NCBI GenBank assembly: GCA_946699065.1
Contig: CAMPDV010000374.1
Location: 186,001 to 250,000, forward strand
Direction of reading: 5' to 3'
Source: Loxodes magnus
Lineage: Eukaryota > Ciliophora > Karyorelictea > Loxodida > Loxodidae
Length of the DNA: 64,000 bases
The translations under genes were made by a program, and so were the position numbers. Below are positions 61,266-64,000 of the stretch, in pieces. Under the pieces are notes generated by a model. It saw only the letters and a list, made by a program, of their open reading frames with translations. It did no database searches and was not told the DNA's origin. The stretch's first letter is position 1. Each line of letters opens with the position of its first letter.

Positions 61266-61712
61266 TCTAAGAAAAGGCAAAACTTGGTCTAGGAAGGAAA
61301 CTAGTGATAAATTTTAGCTTCTAAAGTTAAAAAATAAGTTAAATTTTATAAATGACAAATAAGAAAAACCTCTATATTTGATTGAAGCAAATATAAATAT
61401 TATATAAGCAACTAAAATAGTTTGGAAAAGTTAAATTATTTAATTATCATTTTTATAAACTAATTATTATACAATTCAAATCTTATATCCTATATTCAAC
61501 ACTTTATTTAGAAACTTTTAATCATTTTTTAGCTTAAAACTATAGTTTAATATTTAAAATTAATTAAAGTTAAACTTATTTTTCATTTTTATTTATAAAA
61601 TAGTTAAAATAGACTAAAAAGCACATGAAATAGCCTAAGTAGATTAACTAAAATTTTAATTAATTACATCTAAAACTTTTATTTTTTGGTGTATTATTTA
61701 CTGAAAAAATTA
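61266..61712. other. AT-rich spacer
   Basis: Nothing recognised. Confidence 0.4.
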
Positions 61713-61950
61713 TATTAAAGAGTGCGAAGCGCCTTGCTGGCGCAGATCTATTAAAAGTTTTTATTCCCAATATCTCTAAAATCTTGAGCCTCTAAAAGCT
61801 ATGCGGATTTGCAATTCAAACCTACCAAAGCATAGATGTATTTATGATTACAGGTACATATTTTCTTAAACTATGGAATTGATTTTCTGCCGTCTTTAAG
61901 AGATTTACATCAGAAATCTCTTGTTGCAGTGGATTCTTCTTATCAAGTAT
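61713..61950 (-). repeat. GC-richer repeat ending in the conserved hairpin, copy D
   Basis: Hairpin 61719-61750 has a perfect inner stem GCGCC/GGCGC and outer UGC/GCA. The adjoining region matches copy B (36749-37023) around the B-box-like GCAATTCAAACCTACC and GATTACAGGTACAT. On the minus strand one frame reads ISDVNLLKTAENQFHSLRKY and ends RRFALFN. Confidence 0.4.
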
Positions 61951-62494
61951 TTTTTAAATAATAATTTTTTTATTTATCTTAAATATTTTATTTATTTAAC
62001 TTATTTTAAGCTAATTATTCCAGTTCTAGTTTCTAATATGTTCTTTTTTTAATAGAAATTTATTTTGTAGCTTTTATTTCACTTTCGTCAATTAATTAAT
62101 TTTTTAAGACAGATTTTATTAAAAGTAATAATTGGAAATTTTTTCAAAGCTGTATCAACTTATTGTTCACATCATTCTCTTTCTGTTTTAAGTTTTAAGA
62201 TTAATATTTCTAACTCTTACATATTTTTAGAAGGTGTTTATATCTCTGAGATATGAATTTTGAATGCGTTTTTTCTTACTGACTTTTTATTAGTCCTAGA
62301 GATTCTAGGATGTCGGTTATTTCTAATTTTATGAAGCTACAATAAAACTTTTGTGTATGATCCCTTTAATTTTATTTAATTTTAATCTTTTAATAAATTT
62401 TTTGCATCTAAAGCAAAATATTAGATAAAATTAAATTTTTGATGTTTAAAATAAAAAAATTAATTAATTTCAACTTAAAGAGTTTTGGACTGCA

Positions 62495-62755
62495 ACTTCT
62501 TGTAGTTTAATGACCCCAACACTCCCTTCATGGGATAACGGGGATATCCTGTTGCTTTCGAAAAGCAGCTGCCAGGGATCTCCATCGCTATGGGCAGCCA
62601 GACTTCAAGCCCCTACCAGGAGTAGATAATCAAAAGGAAGGCGTTCCCTTGCAAAGGTTGACTTTGACTAGGGACTTTCTCAGCGACAGGAAAGGAACTT
62701 GTTCCTAGCCATAAAAACAGAAAGTATGATTCAGAAGGTCAATCTAAGCTCCCAC
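62495..62755 (+). other. GC-richer island of unknown origin
   Basis: About 260 bp with near-balanced base composition in a 75-80% AT surrounding. It is not a recognisable tRNA, 5S or rRNA segment. A plus-strand reading gives CNFLQFNDPNTPFMGQRGYP, AFEKQLPGISIAMGSQTSSP and ELVPSHKNRKYDSEGQSKLP, which is protein-like, with two TGA. It could be a short exon, a structured RNA, or recently acquired DNA. Confidence 0.5.
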
Positions 62756-62759
62756 CATC

Positions 62760-63865
62760 TTTTTAATTATTTAAAATATTTAAATAAAAACTAGTAATAG
62801 AAATAGTAAAATACTAGTATTAAGTATTTTAATTATTTAATAATAAAGATTAATAATTATCTAATTATAACTAAAAACGTATAGCAATATTATTATAATT
62901 ATAAAATTATTTAAGAATATACCTTTAATTTTGTTTAATAATGTTTAGTAAAAATGATGTATGTAAGATTACTTTTAGCTATAATTGTATATAAAACTCT
63001 TATTATTAAATTTAATTATTTTTTATTTTAGAATATAAATTTATTAATATACTTATTCAATTTTAAAACATTAGCCTACTTAGTTTCATATTTATTAATA
63101 TGATAAGCAAATATATGATAAAAAGTCACTTCTAATATTAATTTATTTTATCCCTTTAAGGATTTAATTTTCAGTTAGTTGAAACTTTTTATTTTGCCAT
63201 TTTGGAAGTATAAACACAAATTTTTTTCTAAATATCAAATTACATAATATTTAGTGAAATTCTGTAAAAGAGAGAAAAAATAAAAAAAGTGTAGTTTTTA
63301 ATTTTAAAATTTAATTAATAAATTAATATAAGCAAAATATTTAAGAAAATCACTTTTTAATTATTTAAATATTTTAGAGAAATTAATTATCAATAATTCA
63401 ATTAACTTAAATGTTTAACTTACTTAAACTAGAAAATATAGCACTTCAGTTAGGATAACTAATAGTTAATCAAAACAATAAGAGATATCTTTACATTAAG
63501 AGAAATACAAAAATTAATAATATATAAAGTAAAGTTTTACATTATAATTAATTAAAATATTAAATAAATTTATACTTTTATTTATTTTAAAAATCTTTAT
63601 TGATAAAATTTAAGGATTGCCAGATTTTCTTAATATAAGAAAGGTATTAAATGAATTAAAGCTTTATTTTTTATTTTTTAATTATTTATATTTTTATTAA
63701 CAAAATTAAAAATTTTAGTAAAGTCTGTGATTTAAATAAAGATATTTTCAGATTATTTTTCATCAAAAATTAAAAATTAAAGGATTATTCTGTATTAGCA
63801 TTATATGTTTCTAAAAAATATTTCTTATCTTTTCCTTTTAAATAACAAATATGAAAATTTATTAT
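62760..63865. other. AT-rich spacer
   Basis: Nothing recognised. Confidence 0.4.
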
Positions 63866-63869
63866 AAAG

Positions 63870-63990
63870 GAGATATTTTATTGAAATGCCTTTTGATCTT
63901 TATATATTCCTTTAAAAAATATTAAAGCATAAAAGTGATTTAATAAAACTACAACTTCTTTAAAGATAGAAAATATTAAAATTAAATGAA
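63870..63990. repeat. dispersed repeat, copy 2
   Basis: TTCCTTTAAAAAATATTAAA, GCATAAAAGTGATTTAATAA and AACTACAACTTCTTTAAAG match 37600-37690 in order. Runs to the window edge. Confidence 0.65.
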
Positions 63991-64000
63991 AAATAAAGGT

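Noticed and set aside
62495-62755. rRNA or 5S fragment
   Set aside because: No segment aligned by eye to conserved LSU, SSU or 5S cores on either strand.

Overview
The window reads as nuclear DNA of a ciliate with a non-standard genetic code. It is very AT-rich, and conventional ORFs stay under 100 codons. Long genes appear only when TAA and TAG are read as glutamine and TGA as tryptophan. TGA sits at conserved Trp sites in WD40 repeats, in the Rab G3 motif (F-W-D-A-A-G), in the LINE endonuclease (N-E-T-W) and reverse transcriptase (D-D-W-K-N-W-R-P-I-S; G-W-A-D-D-L), and in a zinc knuckle. Several genes also end at an in-frame TGA (Kelch gene 43315-42392, WD40 gene at 22496-22498, NACHT gene at 51677-51679). 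TAR = Gln with TGA = Trp or stop matches the karyorelictean code (Loxodes and relatives); the Condylostoma code is the alternative. With few unambiguous stops, gene ends are uncertain and ORF length alone proves nothing.

Layout. 1-3060: remnants of a REJ-like protein (minus) and a coding-like stretch. 3741-6333: a RING plus ubiquitin-like gene whose second half appears to be cut into about 68 three-base exons by 16-26 nt GT..AG introns; this is the most unusual object here. 7600-10440: two gag-like zinc-knuckle elements. 10740-11795: broken pentapeptide/WD40 gene (minus). 12130-18625: coding-like stretches and two tRNA-like pseudogenes. 21481-22498: seven-blade WD40 gene. 24619-25535: coding-like ORF abutting a 26S rRNA fragment. 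26561-26986: small minus-strand ORF. 28963-35546: near-complete LINE with a long coiled-coil N-terminus fused to endonuclease and reverse transcriptase. 36749-39013: repeats and a gag-like copy. 40445-43315: Rab-like GTPase and Kelch protein (minus). 44343-45957: a TA microsatellite, a gag-like ORF and a small membrane protein. 46184-51679: NACHT-pentapeptide-WD40 protein with 17 WD repeats. 52820-54290: degenerate NACHT paralogue interrupted by a gag-like insertion. 54514-64000: a Kelch partial copy, more gag-like elements, a tRNA-like pseudogene, an unexplained GC-richer island and repeats.

The gag-like family (coiled coil plus C-x2-C-x4-H-x4-C knuckle) is present in at least seven copies, two with direct repeats at their ends. 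Host gene families (NACHT/WD40, Kelch, REJ-like) each have an apparently whole member and broken relatives, as in a repeat-rich germline-like or unstreamlined genome. No operon logic is visible; genes lie on both strands with AT-rich spacers.
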